Shown one piece after another: positions 35,657 through 45,044 of a stretch of DNA of 64,000 nucleotides. Position 1 is the first letter of the stretch, and each line of letters starts with the position of its first letter. Position numbers and translations under genes: made by a program. The notes beneath the pieces are model-generated. The model made no database searches. It worked only from the letters and a program-made list of their open reading frames with translations, and was not told where the DNA came from. The stretch is from JAHRVQ01 sp051278195 (lineage in GTDB: Bacteria > Pseudomonadota > Gammaproteobacteria > Pseudomonadales > Azotimanducaceae). The DNA is taken from the NCBI GenBank assembly GCA_051278195.1, contig JBNMQM010000022.1, positions 1 to 64,000 on the forward strand, in the 5' to 3' direction.

Positions 35657-36295
35657 TTGAAACTTTATGACTACAAAGGCGCGCCGAACCCGCGCCGCGT
35701 ACAGATATTTCTTGCCGAAAAAGGCATTGAAGTGCCTTTGGAGCAGGTCGACATCACTAAAGGGATCAACCGTCAGCCGCCATTTTTGGTGAAGAACCCG
35801 GTCGGGTCAGTCCCAGTGCTTGAGCTTGACGATGGCACCTGCATCGCTGAATCAGTTTCTATCTGCCGTTATTTTGAAAGTTTGCACCCAAACCCACCGT
35901 TGTTTGGCAGCACCCCGTTTGAAATCGCGACCATAGACATGTGGTTACGGCGTGTAGAACTTAACGTTATGTCGATGGTCGGCATGGTATGGATTAATGA
36001 TCACCCGCTAACAGCTGCACTGTTTGCGCAAAATAAACCAGCGGCGGAGCAGGGCCGCGTGCGTGCGGCTATGGGGTACAAGGTCCTCGATGACCAATTG
36101 GTCAGCAACACATTCATTGCGGGTGAAGGCTATTCGGTGGTTGATGCCGTAGCGCTTGCCACCATCGACTTCGCCGTCGACCTTGTGGGCGTTCCTTATG
36201 GTGATGATCTCGTCAACCTGAAGCGATGGCACGAGCTTGTGTCATCACGCCCGAGTGCGGGCCCCAAACTTGGGGCTGACTTTTCAGTAGGCTAA
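35657..36295 (+). CDS. Glutathione S-transferase, TTG start
   Basis: A 212-residue GST. M-K-L-Y-D-Y-K-G-A-P-N-P-R-R-V is the N-terminal active-site strand and G-S-V-P-V-L-E-L-D-D-G the cis-proline segment; I-A-E-S-V-S-I-C-R-Y-F-E ends the thioredoxin-like half. The start is a TTG codon behind AGGAAAA; no ATG gives the complete first strand. It follows the deacylase gene by 82 bp and is followed by NIPSNAP after 26 bp. Confidence 0.83.
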   Translation: MKLYDYKGAPNPRRVQIFLAEKGIEVPLEQVDITKGINRQPPFLVKNPVGSVPVLELDDGTCIAESVSICRYFESLHPNPPLFGSTPFEIATIDMWLRRVELNVMSMVGMVWINDHPLTAALFAQNKPAAEQGRVRAAMGYKVLDDQLVSNTFIAGEGYSVVDAVALATIDFAVDLVGVPYGDDLVNLKRWHELVSSRPSAGPKLGADFSVG

Positions 36296-36321
36296 AATTG
36301 ATTGGAATCAGGAACAACAGC

Positions 36322-36663
36322 ATGTTTGTAGAAATTAGAAGTTATCACTACGACCCAACACAATTCTATGCATACAAAAAGTGGGCGCTAGATGAGGCCG
36401 TACCCTACCTCAAGAGTGCGCTCGATATCGTGGGCTTCTGGATGGATAACGGCGATGCACCCGAGTTTTCCGGGGCTGAACCAATGGAACTTAAGCTTGG
36501 CTCGGCGAATGTCACCTGGATCATTCGCTGGCAGTCAAAGGAAGACCGAGCGAAAGGACATAAAGAAATTTTCGGCGGCGATGCATGGACAAAAATTTGG
36601 GCCAACCATCCCGACAGCGATGGTTACCTGCAAATGGAAGCAAGGTTCGCAGAAGAAGTGTAG
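36322..36663 (+). CDS. NIPSNAP-family protein
   Basis: A 113-residue NIPSNAP protein starting MFVEIRSYHYDPTQFYAYKK, a typical ferredoxin-like first strand and helix of the family. W-I-I-R-W and a late short helix complete the fold. The family often accompanies oxidative or aromatic catabolism genes and its reaction is unclear. The spacing of 26 bp after the GST marks the end of a four-gene directional run. Confidence 0.75.
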   Translation: MFVEIRSYHYDPTQFYAYKKWALDEAVPYLKSALDIVGFWMDNGDAPEFSGAEPMELKLGSANVTWIIRWQSKEDRAKGHKEIFGGDAWTKIWANHPDSDGYLQMEARFAEEV

Positions 36664-37005
36664 CTGAGATGGCTATGCGGTTTATAGGTCACCTGGCAGT
36701 AAGCCATTTCACGCATCAGGTTTGGGTTTACTCTGTCAATTCACTCTGAGCCCAATGCGGTTAAACCGCATTAACCTCAACATTCTATTCTCAATTGGCT
36801 GTCTAGTCGTCTGTCTCATACCGGCCGATATCTTTGGCAGCCAAACTTCCTTAGTTGCCAATCAGGAAAGTATTTGCTGGATGGGAGGAATCAGAGAGTG
36901 GTTGCGATACTAGAAGACGCATACTTCGTGTGTTGCGTCGCAGGTCATTTTGCTTACCCGGTTGTAAAATTCCTACTGGTCTTCCTTCGCTGCCTATTTG
37001 TAATA
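36664..37005. other. Intergenic region before the oxygenase promoter
   Basis: No convincing gene is present. A hydrophobic short frame (36752-36913) could be a tiny membrane peptide, but it has no binding site of note. The regulatory elements at the right end are listed separately. Confidence 0.4.
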
Positions 37006-37027
37006 AAACAGTCAGTTCTGACTGTTT
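37006..37027. promoter_or_regulatory. 22-bp perfect palindrome abutting the FNR box
   Basis: Arms AAACAGTCAG and CTGACTGTTT meet across TT, with no mismatch. It sits one base before the FNR box and some 130 bp before the Rieske gene. It could bind a dimeric regulator, such as a TetR-type protein, or act as the terminator of the NIPSNAP operon, although the T run is short. Confidence 0.6.
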
Positions 37028-37028
37028 A

Positions 37029-37042
37029 TTGATCTAGATCAA
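37029..37042 (+). promoter_or_regulatory. Perfect FNR/ANR box before the oxygenase genes
   Basis: TTGAT-CTAG-ATCAA matches the FNR consensus exactly. Its centre is 37035.5. A class II promoter, with the box at -41.5, would start at 37077 and put -10 at 37065-37070, where the sequence is CATTAT (four of six matches to TATAAT). The GTG start of the Rieske gene lies 81 bp further. That gives oxygen- or nitric-oxide-linked control of these oxygenases, by FNR, ANR or Dnr. Confidence 0.7.
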
Positions 37043-37157
37043 TTTCCGGTCAGGGAAAGTGTCCCATTATGGTTTCATAATAGTTTCCGCATAGAAATAG
37101 CCAATAACGCTAGCTTCTGATCGAAACTGAAATGGCAATCAATCTGTAGGGACCATC

Positions 37158-38540
37158 GTGACAAATAAAACCGAAAGACAGCAGGGTGACGATCTTAGAT
37201 CGAGTGGGACAAGTTATCAGGCGCTGCTTGACCTTGAAAATGTAGAGGTACCCGATTCATTGCGAGCCAATTCCCTAAAATATATGGGTTCTGCTAATTT
37301 GTCGGTAGATCGCTACCTCTCCAGAGATTTTCACGAACTTGAGAAACAAAAAGTCTGGCCAAAGGTCTGGCAGATGGTTTGTCGTGAGGAAGAAATCCCC
37401 AATGTCGGCGACCATATCGTTTACGACATCGTCGACTATTCTTTCATCATCGTCAGAAGCGCTGAAAACGAAATCAAGAGCTTTTATAACTCCTGCTTGC
37501 ACCGGGGTCGATCACTGTGTGATAAAAATGGTACGGCACAATATTTTCGCTGCCCGTACCATGCGTTTACCTGGGGGCTTGATGGTAATCCGAAGTTTAT
37601 ACCCAGCGGCTGGGATTTCGGCCATTTTACGCAAGGAAACTCCAGTCTTGACCAGACCAAGGTCGACACCTGGGGCGGTTTCGTTTTTATCAACATGGAC
37701 GATAATTGTATCCCGCTTGCAGAATATTTAGATGTGTTGCCAGAGCACTTTGAACGCTGGCCTTTAGCACAATATTACAAGGGTGCGCATGTGAAACGGA
37801 TTGTGCGGGCCAACTGGAAGATTGCCCAGGAGGCGTTTCAGGAATCGTTTCATGTTATTGCAACGCACCCTCAAATCATGAAGTTCACCGCTGATGAGAA
37901 CTCCCAGTATGACTCTTTCGGGGATCACATTAATCGAACAATCACCGCAACGGCGGTAATGAGCCCGCATATAAAGAACAAACTGAGTGAGAGTGAAATC
38001 GTTGCTGAACTCTTGAGCTTGGGTGGTAGGAACAAAAATGCAACAAACACTGTCGAGTTGCCGGAGGGCATGACCGCCAGAGATTTCATGGCAAACCTGA
38101 CCCGCAGTAATGTGGCGAAGATAACGGGTGAAGATCAGTCGCATTACACCGCCAGTGAATGCATCGACAGCATTTTGTACAACGTCTTTCCAAATTTTGC
38201 ACCCTGGGCAGGGTTGAACAACAATGTTGTGTATCGGTTTCGACCCAACGGAGACGATCATACCTCTTGCATTATGGAGGCGATGTTACTCACGCGATAT
38301 GACGCGACCGGGCCAAGGCCTTCCCCTTGCGACGTGCATGAACTGGAAGAACACGAAGACTTTAGTAGCGCACAAGAACTAGGTGGGCTCGGCGCTGTTT
38401 TTGACCAGGACATGGCCAACATCCCATTTATCATGAAAGGCATGAAAGCGGGCAAACGTCGCGAAGTTGTACTTGGAAATTACCAGGAAAGTCGTATTCG
38501 CCACATTCACCAAACCCTCGATAAGTACATCAATGCCTGA
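37158..38540 (+). CDS. Rieske-type ring-hydroxylating oxygenase, alpha subunit
   Basis: A 460-residue oxygenase alpha subunit. The Rieske cluster is held by Cys113, His115, Cys132 and His135 (C-L-H-R-G then C-P-Y-H). The mononuclear iron site has His232 and His237 (QESFHVIATH) and an acidic residue near 412. The start is GTG behind TAGGGA. Substrate cannot be told; similar proteins act on aromatics, steroids and terpenoid compounds. No beta subunit, ferredoxin or reductase gene is next to it. The P450 gene starts 20 bp after its stop. Confidence 0.87.
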   Translation: MTNKTERQQGDDLRSSGTSYQALLDLENVEVPDSLRANSLKYMGSANLSVDRYLSRDFHELEKQKVWPKVWQMVCREEEIPNVGDHIVYDIVDYSFIIVRSAENEIKSFYNSCLHRGRSLCDKNGTAQYFRCPYHAFTWGLDGNPKFIPSGWDFGHFTQGNSSLDQTKVDTWGGFVFINMDDNCIPLAEYLDVLPEHFERWPLAQYYKGAHVKRIVRANWKIAQEAFQESFHVIATHPQIMKFTADENSQYDSFGDHINRTITATAVMSPHIKNKLSESEIVAELLSLGGRNKNATNTVELPEGMTARDFMANLTRSNVAKITGEDQSHYTASECIDSILYNVFPNFAPWAGLNNNVVYRFRPNGDDHTSCIMEAMLLTRYDATGPRPSPCDVHELEEHEDFSSAQELGGLGAVFDQDMANIPFIMKGMKAGKRREVVLGNYQESRIRHIHQTLDKYINA

Positions 38541-38560
38541 TATTGGCTAAGGAGCACACT

Positions 38561-39817
38561 ATGGTTGAGTTATCGCAGCAGGATCCATTTGACCCGGCTA
38601 TCCTCACCTGTCCGCATCAGTATAACCAGCAACTGCGCGAACAGGCTCCCGTTTACCATTGCCCCAAAACTGGGATCTACTTCATTTCGAATTACGAGCT
38701 GGTAACTGAAGTTGCGAAAAACCATAAGGTCTTTTCCAGCAAGTTTTCCAACCTGATGACTGCATTTAAGGGCACAGAGCAGAGCGAGAAAGAAAAGCGA
38801 CAACAACAAGAGTTAGCAGATGTCCGTCGTCGGGGGTTCCCCAGAATTGACACGATGTTAACCCAAGACCTGCCTGAACAAAGACGTTATCGGTCACTGT
38901 GCCAAAAGCCTTTTTCCATCAAAAGCGTCTCAAAGCTCATACCCTATCTGACGGATTTATCGAACCAGCTGATTGATGAATTTATCGATGATGGCGAATG
39001 CAATTGGATGGACAGTTTTTGTATTCCTTTACCGGTCAACATGATCGCGAAAGTTCTCGGTGTACCGATAGAAGATATGGACCTATTCAAACAATGGTCA
39101 GACGCTAACGTTTATCAGTTTGCCGCCGGACAAACGCACGAAGAACTGCTTCATTCCTCGCAGCTAGTTGTGGATTTCCAACACTATTTTGCTAAGAAAA
39201 TTGAGGACAGACAGCACCAGCCAACCGATGATGTCTTGTCCGATATCGTTAACTCAACAGTAGATGGGGAAAGTGCGATGAACGTTGCCGAATGTATTTC
39301 GGTTATTGCGCAAATACTAGTCGCTGGTAACGAAACGACAACAGCGACTTTTGCTGAAGGTATGTCGATGCTGATCAATCACCCTGATCAGCTTAAAAAA
39401 GTTCAACAAAACTCTGAACTCATTCCGAATATGGTGGAAGAAATGTTGCGTCTGACAACACCATCAGCACAGATGTGGCGAATCGTCACAGAAGACACCA
39501 CTATTGGTAGCGTTGACATTCCCGCCGGGGCAACCGTAATGATTAAGTGGATCTCTGCCAATCGAGATGATGCTTACTACGCTGAAGGTGATCGGTTTGA
39601 TGTGGAACGTCACAATAGCAAACGCCATCTCGCGTTTGGCCAGGGTATCCATCACTGTCCTGGGGCACCATTGGCGCGGCAGGAACTGGAAGTAGGCTGG
39701 CGAGTCATTCTAAGCAGAATGACCAATTTCAGCACTGAGACTGAATTGGAATTTCACCCGTCGTTGCTGTTGCATGCGCCGGTGGGCATTGAGATCAAAT
39801 TTGATCGTCTAATCTGA
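38561..39817 (+). CDS. Cytochrome P450
   Basis: A 418-residue P450 beginning MVELSQQDPF. The I-helix motif is A-G-N-E-T-T (residues 255-260), ExxR is at 293-296, and the heme loop is F-G-Q-G-I-H-H-C-P-G-A with Cys366 as ligand. An AAGGAG binding site lies seven bases before this ATG, which favours it over the upstream TTG. No subfamily is clear to me. It is co-transcribed with the Rieske oxygenase and its stop overlaps the cytochrome c gene on the other strand by 9 bp. Redox partners are not nearby. Confidence 0.9.
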   Translation: MVELSQQDPFDPAILTCPHQYNQQLREQAPVYHCPKTGIYFISNYELVTEVAKNHKVFSSKFSNLMTAFKGTEQSEKEKRQQQELADVRRRGFPRIDTMLTQDLPEQRRYRSLCQKPFSIKSVSKLIPYLTDLSNQLIDEFIDDGECNWMDSFCIPLPVNMIAKVLGVPIEDMDLFKQWSDANVYQFAAGQTHEELLHSSQLVVDFQHYFAKKIEDRQHQPTDDVLSDIVNSTVDGESAMNVAECISVIAQILVAGNETTTATFAEGMSMLINHPDQLKKVQQNSELIPNMVEEMLRLTTPSAQMWRIVTEDTTIGSVDIPAGATVMIKWISANRDDAYYAEGDRFDVERHNSKRHLAFGQGIHHCPGAPLARQELEVGWRVILSRMTNFSTETELEFHPSLLLHAPVGIEIKFDRLI

Positions 39818-40894
39818 TCCCCATCGCCTCAGAAATTTTTCGTAGTGCTTTCGCAGGACACTCTTGGCCTTTTCTGGGGGCAATGGAAAGAAATAGGAAA
39901 CTTCGCGAGTCGATAGAGTCGACAGTCGGGTTTCTTCATCTGTTCCTCGCAACAATTCGAGCTGAGCAGACGCTATTCTAGAAGTGTTTATTAGCAGGCC
40001 ATCTCTCGTTTTGATTTGGCGAGACTGGTTGTAGATGTTAGCGGCAACTGCGGTGAGTTTGGCATTTCCAGCTTTGGGGTACTGACTCTTGGCAATTGAG
40101 GCGATTCTAAGTAGAAATGGGTCTTGAGTGCTATCCGCCAATGCCGATAGCTCGTCGCGGGCGCTAGTGGCCCGTTCAGTCATCGCATCGCCAAAACGAC
40201 CGCCGGGTTCAGCTTCGGCTAGGCTCGCATACGTTACTTCCAGCGTGGCAATCAAGCCTGCAATCTTGAACTGATACTGCCGCGCATCATCTGCCTCTGG
40301 ATAGTGTTTGATGTTGCCTTGACTTCGTTCAAGTAGATAAAAGTCACTGCCGATTGAATGATCAGTGTTATTGACAATCCATTCGCTGCTCACTAGGTGA
40401 CAACTCGTACAGTTCCTTGCCAAACCATAAAGATCGGCTGGATGAATCATTCCAGAATCCGTCATTCTTTGCAGACGATCTTGGCGATGCTCCAGTGACT
40501 CGGTTTCTTTCGTGACGCCTAAGCCATACTCATCGTGAAATTCTATCCAATCAGCAGCAGGTCCATGGCAGCTCTGGCAGGAAACGCCGGCCAAGATGCG
40601 GGCTCGATTATTACGCATTCCCGGCGTGAAATGACAGGACGCACACTCACTTTCCGGTTTTTTAACGGCGGAAGCCTTCATCCCTAGGGCCGTTACATAC
40701 TTTTTGGCCAGTGGGTTCCGTTTCATGTCTTTACTGGCTTCGTGTTTTGTCTCTAACCAAACCGACGTGGCCTCAAAGTGGCAGCTTTCACAATTCACGC
40801 CATCAACGTACTTTTCCGGCGCTGGGGACGCGATAAGCGGGAGGATAACCAGACAAGATAGTACTGCGAGAAATAGATGTGACGCTCTAGGCAT
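39809..40894 (-). CDS. Secreted tetraheme cytochrome c
   Basis: A 361-residue precursor with a signal peptide (about residues 1-24). Four C-x-x-C-H sites are present: CESCH, CASCH, CQSCH and CTSCH, all in the first half, so it binds four hemes. The pattern is like cytochrome c554-type multiheme proteins, with many added His residues that could be distal ligands. It probably carries electrons in the periplasm. The C-terminal half is helical. It is convergent with the P450 gene and divergent from the TauD gene. Confidence 0.85.
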   Translation of the reverse strand: MPRASHLFLAVLSCLVILPLIASPAPEKYVDGVNCESCHFEATSVWLETKHEASKDMKRNPLAKKYVTALGMKASAVKKPESECASCHFTPGMRNNRARILAGVSCQSCHGPAADWIEFHDEYGLGVTKETESLEHRQDRLQRMTDSGMIHPADLYGLARNCTSCHLVSSEWIVNNTDHSIGSDFYLLERSQGNIKHYPEADDARQYQFKIAGLIATLEVTYASLAEAEPGGRFGDAMTERATSARDELSALADSTQDPFLLRIASIAKSQYPKAGNAKLTAVAANIYNQSRQIKTRDGLLINTSRIASAQLELLRGTDEETRLSTLSTREVSYFFPLPPEKAKSVLRKHYEKFLRRWGSD

Positions 40895-41066
40895 TTGTGC
40901 TGGTATTCCTTTAAGGCAAGAATTTTCAAGAGAGACATACTACATTACCTTAAAAATGGCGCAAGAACAGGGTCGGAGTAAAGAGCCGCAGCAGGCCTGG
41001 GTAGCTGATATGCCGATCAAAATATGCGAGGCTAACGCACGTAAGTCTGTCATCACGAGAATTTTG

Positions 41067-41891
41067 ATGCTAAATACTCACAAACTGACGCCTTCAATCG
41101 GTGCTGAGATATCAGGGCTCGATCTAACCAAACCGTTAAGTCAGGGCGAGATCGCTGCGCTTAACGACAGTTTGGTCGAACACAAAGTTATCTTTTTTCG
41201 CGATCAGCCCATTACGACCTCTCAACATCTCACTTTTGCGCGTCAGTTTGGCGAACTTGAAGTACATCCCGTTACCCCTAAAGAGGGCTTTCCTGAGGTG
41301 TTAGTTTTGCACAACGATGCCGACCGGCCACCGTTGGGTACTGCGCATTGGCATTCTGATGTGACATGGAGAGCGGAACCCTCTCTCGGCTCTATTCTGA
41401 TCGCTCGCACAGTCCCGGACCTTGGCGGAGATACGATGTTTGCCAATATGGAAGCTGCATACGAAGGGTTAGATAGCGAAACTAAGGCGCTTATTGAGGG
41501 TGAAAATGCGATTCATGCTTTCGAACCACTAAGGCGGAGCTTAATACAGCAGGGTGCCAGTTCTGAGCGTCTCGCTCGGCATGATGCTGATTTCCCACCC
41601 GTTAGCCATCCTATTGTTCGCACGCACCCCGCGACAGGGCGCAAGTCATTGTATGTCAACATACTCTTCACGCTTGGAATAGACGGTTTTACCAATGAAG
41701 CCTCCCGTCCTTTGCTGAAGAAGTTGTTTGCGACAGCAAACAAACCTGAATACCAGTGTAGATTTAGGTGGAGAAAAAACTCGATGGCATTCTGGGATAA
41801 TAGAGCCGCCCAGCACTATGCCGTTGCGGATTACTATCCGAACGAGCGCATTATGGAACGTGTGACCGTCAAAGGTGATCGACCTTTCTGA
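41067..41891 (+). CDS. TauD/TfdA-type 2-oxoglutarate dioxygenase
   Basis: A 274-residue enzyme starting MLNTHKLTPSIGAEISGLDL, the usual TauD start. The iron site is H-W-H-S-D-V-T-W (His and Asp) with the distal His in A-A-Q-H-Y-A; the 2-oxoglutarate Arg is in M-E-R-V-T-V-K-G-D. Substrates in the family include taurine, alkyl sulfates and 2,4-D-like acids. An in-frame ATG at 41010 would add 19 residues without a better binding site. It is divergent from the cytochrome c gene. Confidence 0.87.
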   Translation: MLNTHKLTPSIGAEISGLDLTKPLSQGEIAALNDSLVEHKVIFFRDQPITTSQHLTFARQFGELEVHPVTPKEGFPEVLVLHNDADRPPLGTAHWHSDVTWRAEPSLGSILIARTVPDLGGDTMFANMEAAYEGLDSETKALIEGENAIHAFEPLRRSLIQQGASSERLARHDADFPPVSHPIVRTHPATGRKSLYVNILFTLGIDGFTNEASRPLLKKLFATANKPEYQCRFRWRKNSMAFWDNRAAQHYAVADYYPNERIMERVTVKGDRPF

Positions 41892-42229
41892 ATCCTCACA
41901 CGGTAACGAGTCAGGTGTCGGCTTTCATTTGAAACCATTGAACAGAACCTTCGCTTTGACTCATTCCGGTGCGTTCACTTTTTTCTGTTCGTGACTGCCC
42001 CGACCAGTCGACTGGGAATAGAAGATGCATTGGAAGAGCACAATTAGGGCGTGTGACAAAGGAAAATCGGACGAATGTGGAGGTTTGTCCGACAAAAGTT
42101 CATTTTTTCTTCAATTTCTTTCAAATATTTGTTAGAAAGAGGTTTGGCGACCTTCATGCCCACATCTGGTGCACTCTCCCTGCGTTTTGCACCGTCATCG
42201 TTCTCCGGAACGTGTCACAATTTCAATGA
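41892..42229. other. Intergenic region before the TonB receptor
   Basis: No gene is seen; an 86-residue frame at 41969-42229 has no family signal and is probably chance. The region should hold the receptor's promoter but I cannot place it with confidence. Confidence 0.4.
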
Positions 42230-42241
42230 ATGGAAAGGAAT

Positions 42242-44935
42242 ATGAGAAACAATCCTCGCAAGCGAAATGTCACCTGCTCAATTGCTGCAATCGCAACCGC
42301 GTTTGCAGGTATGGCCGCTACGCTGCCTGCAATTGCTGAAGAAAACGATGCGGATCTCCTCGAAGAGGTCGTGGTTATCGGTTCTCGACGTGCCGGCCGC
42401 TCATCGGGCGACTCTCCCGCACCAGTAGACGTCATCGCCGGTGAAGAATTTACCCGTAATGCGGGAACAGACGTACAGGATCTGTTGCGCGCAGCAGTAC
42501 CGTCTTATAACGTCAATGCGCAGCCTATCAGCGACGCCGCAACCATCTCTCGGCCCGCTAACTTGCGTGGCCTTTCGCCAGACAATACGTTGGTTCTGGT
42601 CAATGGCAAACGCCGTCACCGTGGCTCCGTCATAAGTTTCTTGGGCGGCGGTATTTCTGATGGTGCCCAGGGCGTTGATGTTGCAACGTTTCCATCACTT
42701 GCACTGAAACGCGTTGAAGTTCTCAGAGACGGCGCATCTTCTCAATATGGTTCGGACGCAATTGCAGGGGTTATTAACTTTGTCTTGCGTGACGCTGCTG
42801 AAGGTGGCTTTCTCGAAGTATCAAGTGGCTCAACCTTCGAAGGTGACGGCGACAACTACCGCATCGCAGGTAACATTGGATTGCCTCTTGGTGATGATGG
42901 TTTCGTCAACATCACTGCTGAATACGGCGAAGTCGACGGCACAGTTCGAAGTAGTGTTCGCAGTGACTCACTGGCGCTAATTGCTGCAGGTAACACCGCT
43001 GCAGGGGACTTTAAAACCATTAACACTTTCACTGGCGACGTCCCACAGTACTGGGGTCAGCCAGACGTCGAAGATGACATCAAGGTCTTCATTAATGCGG
43101 GTTATGAAATCAATGAGCACGTCGAAATTTACGCCTTTGGTAACATTGCAGAGCGCGAAGTAACCGGCGGTTTCTTTTATCGCAACCCAACAAACCGTGG
43201 CGGTGTCTATGAAGGTCCTGTAGTCGACGCAATTACTGGCGCACTGGATCCAACCGGCGTAGCTTCGGTTTTAGTCGGCGACCTTGACGGTCTTGGTGTT
43301 GGCGGAGCTTGCCCTGCAGGTATCCCACTTACTGGCAATGCAGGTCTGATCCCTGACGCGACGGTTCTGGCCCAAGTGACGGCTGATGCAAACTGCTTTT
43401 CATTCGTTGAGACCATTCCAGGCGGGTTCGTTCCACGCTTTGGTGGTGTAAACGAAGATCAAAGTATTGCTATCGGTGTTCGTGGTTTGCTAGACATGGG
43501 ACTGAGTTACGATTTGAGCGCCTACACCGGTTCAAACGAGACTAGGTTCTCTATTATGAACACAGTTAATGCATCTTTGGGTCCCAATACGCCTCGGAAC
43601 TTTACCCCGGGTGGCCAAGAGCAAACTGAAACGGTTTTGAATGCAGACTTCTCTTATCCAATTGAAGTTGGTTTTGCTTCCGACTTAAACATTGCCTTCG
43701 GTTTTGAAAATCGCAAAGAAGAGTTTGACCTGTTCGCAGGGGATGCGGCGTCTTTCGCTCTAGGACCATTGGCAAACCAGGGCTTCTCATCAAGCTCTAA
43801 CGGCTTTGGTGGGTTTCCAAACAGCACTTCTAGCGAACAGAAAAGCTGGGCGAGCTATGTTGAACTCGAAGCAGACGTTACTGAAGAGCTAACGCTTCAA
43901 GGTGCATTGCGCTACGAAGATTATGATGACTTTGGTGACACAACTGACTTTAAGATAGCTGGTATTTATCGTGTAAACGAAAGCTTCAAAATCCGTGGTG
44001 CTATTTCAACGGGATTCCACGCCCCAACGGCTGGCCAGGCAAACATCACCAATGTAACAACTCAAAATGTGAACGGCGTATTGGTTGACCAGGGTACATT
44101 ACCCCTGAGTTCTGCAGCTGGTCAGTTAGCTTCTGCCTTTATTGCAAACCAAGGTAACGGTAGCCCAACTCTTGGGCCAGAAGATGCTGAAAACATCTCA
44201 TTCGGTGTTGCTTTCGACTTAGGTGAATCTGAGTGGACAGTTGACGTCTACAACATCGAAGTGGAAGATCGCGTCGCTCTTGGCGCCGACATCGACTTCT
44301 TAGATGCTCTGAATTTCGCAGGTAGTGGTACAACCTTCACCAGTGTTTCAGCTGCTCTAACAGGCCTCGATGCTTCTGGTGTGCTCGATCGTCAGCAGTT
44401 CATTGGTCTAGACGACTTAGCTCAGTTCCGTTTCTTCGCCAATAGCTTCGATACCCGAACCAGAGGTATAGACGTGGTTGGTCGAATGGGCTTTGACGCA
44501 TGGGAAGGTTACTCTAACCTTACTCTAGCAATGAACTACAACACGACTAAGGTGACTAGCCGCGGTATTGTGAATCCAATTAGCGCAGGTCGTGAACAGT
44601 CTCTTGAAGACCTACTACCCAGAGTCAAGGGCAACCTGGCTTGGACGCATTCGCAAGGCCCACTACGTGGTTTGGTACGTTTAAGCTACTACGGCGAATG
44701 GGACGACACAGGCAATGGTGTTGATGACATCGGCGCTGAAGTACTCGTTGACGTCGAAGCAGCCTACACAATGGACAATGGTTTGGAATTCGTTGCTGGT
44801 GTAAGCAACTTGTTTGACACCTTCAATGACAGAAATCCATCTGAACTCTCCTCGGGTCAGAAGTATTCAGAAGCCGGTCCTTTCGGTACTAACGGTGGCC
44901 AGTGGTACCTAAAAGCTAAGTACTCTTTCGAATAA
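42242..44935 (+). CDS. TonB-dependent outer membrane receptor
   Basis: An 897-residue receptor. A signal peptide ends near residue 32 (ATLPAIAEEN). A TonB box-like acidic-valine stretch (EEVVVIGSRR) follows, then the plug with N-L-R-G-L and L-V-L-V-N-G-K-R-R-H-R-G-S, R-V-E-V-L-R-D-G-A-S-S-Q-Y-G-S-D-A-I-A-G-V-I-N-F in sequence. The rest is a 22-strand-type barrel with aromatic turns, ending Y-S-F-E. It imports an unknown large or iron-bound solute. A rho-independent terminator follows within 60 bp. No transport partner gene is adjacent. Confidence 0.92.
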   Translation: MRNNPRKRNVTCSIAAIATAFAGMAATLPAIAEENDADLLEEVVVIGSRRAGRSSGDSPAPVDVIAGEEFTRNAGTDVQDLLRAAVPSYNVNAQPISDAATISRPANLRGLSPDNTLVLVNGKRRHRGSVISFLGGGISDGAQGVDVATFPSLALKRVEVLRDGASSQYGSDAIAGVINFVLRDAAEGGFLEVSSGSTFEGDGDNYRIAGNIGLPLGDDGFVNITAEYGEVDGTVRSSVRSDSLALIAAGNTAAGDFKTINTFTGDVPQYWGQPDVEDDIKVFINAGYEINEHVEIYAFGNIAEREVTGGFFYRNPTNRGGVYEGPVVDAITGALDPTGVASVLVGDLDGLGVGGACPAGIPLTGNAGLIPDATVLAQVTADANCFSFVETIPGGFVPRFGGVNEDQSIAIGVRGLLDMGLSYDLSAYTGSNETRFSIMNTVNASLGPNTPRNFTPGGQEQTETVLNADFSYPIEVGFASDLNIAFGFENRKEEFDLFAGDAASFALGPLANQGFSSSSNGFGGFPNSTSSEQKSWASYVELEADVTEELTLQGALRYEDYDDFGDTTDFKIAGIYRVNESFKIRGAISTGFHAPTAGQANITNVTTQNVNGVLVDQGTLPLSSAAGQLASAFIANQGNGSPTLGPEDAENISFGVAFDLGESEWTVDVYNIEVEDRVALGADIDFLDALNFAGSGTTFTSVSAALTGLDASGVLDRQQFIGLDDLAQFRFFANSFDTRTRGIDVVGRMGFDAWEGYSNLTLAMNYNTTKVTSRGIVNPISAGREQSLEDLLPRVKGNLAWTHSQGPLRGLVRLSYYGEWDDTGNGVDDIGAEVLVDVEAAYTMDNGLEFVAGVSNLFDTFNDRNPSELSSGQKYSEAGPFGTNGGQWYLKAKYSFE

Positions 44936-44986
44936 CTTAGTTATAAAATCTTTGCCGGACCAGAACTAACGGTTCGATAAAGGAGA

Positions 44987-45015
44987 AAAGCCTCGCAAAT
45001 GCGGGGCTTTTTTTT
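44987..45015 (+). terminator. Rho-independent terminator after the TonB receptor gene
   Basis: AAAGCCTCGC and GCGGGGCTTT pair across AAAT with a single T-G wobble, followed by eight T. It is 52 bp after the receptor stop and also lies close to the end of the amidohydrolase gene on the opposite strand. Confidence 0.9.
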
Positions 45016-45044
45016 GCCTTACGGTTTCATTTTTAGTGGCGTTT

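Noticed and set aside
36752..36913. Short hydrophobic frame before the Rieske promoter
   Set aside because: Too short, without a clear ribosome binding site, and with no similarity I recognise.
40704..41066. Longer TauD frame reaching back over the cytochrome c gene
   Set aside because: The extra 121 residues overlap the antisense cytochrome gene and lack TauD character.
41969..42229. 86-codon plus-strand frame before the TonB receptor
   Set aside because: No family or binding site; it lies in what should be the promoter region.
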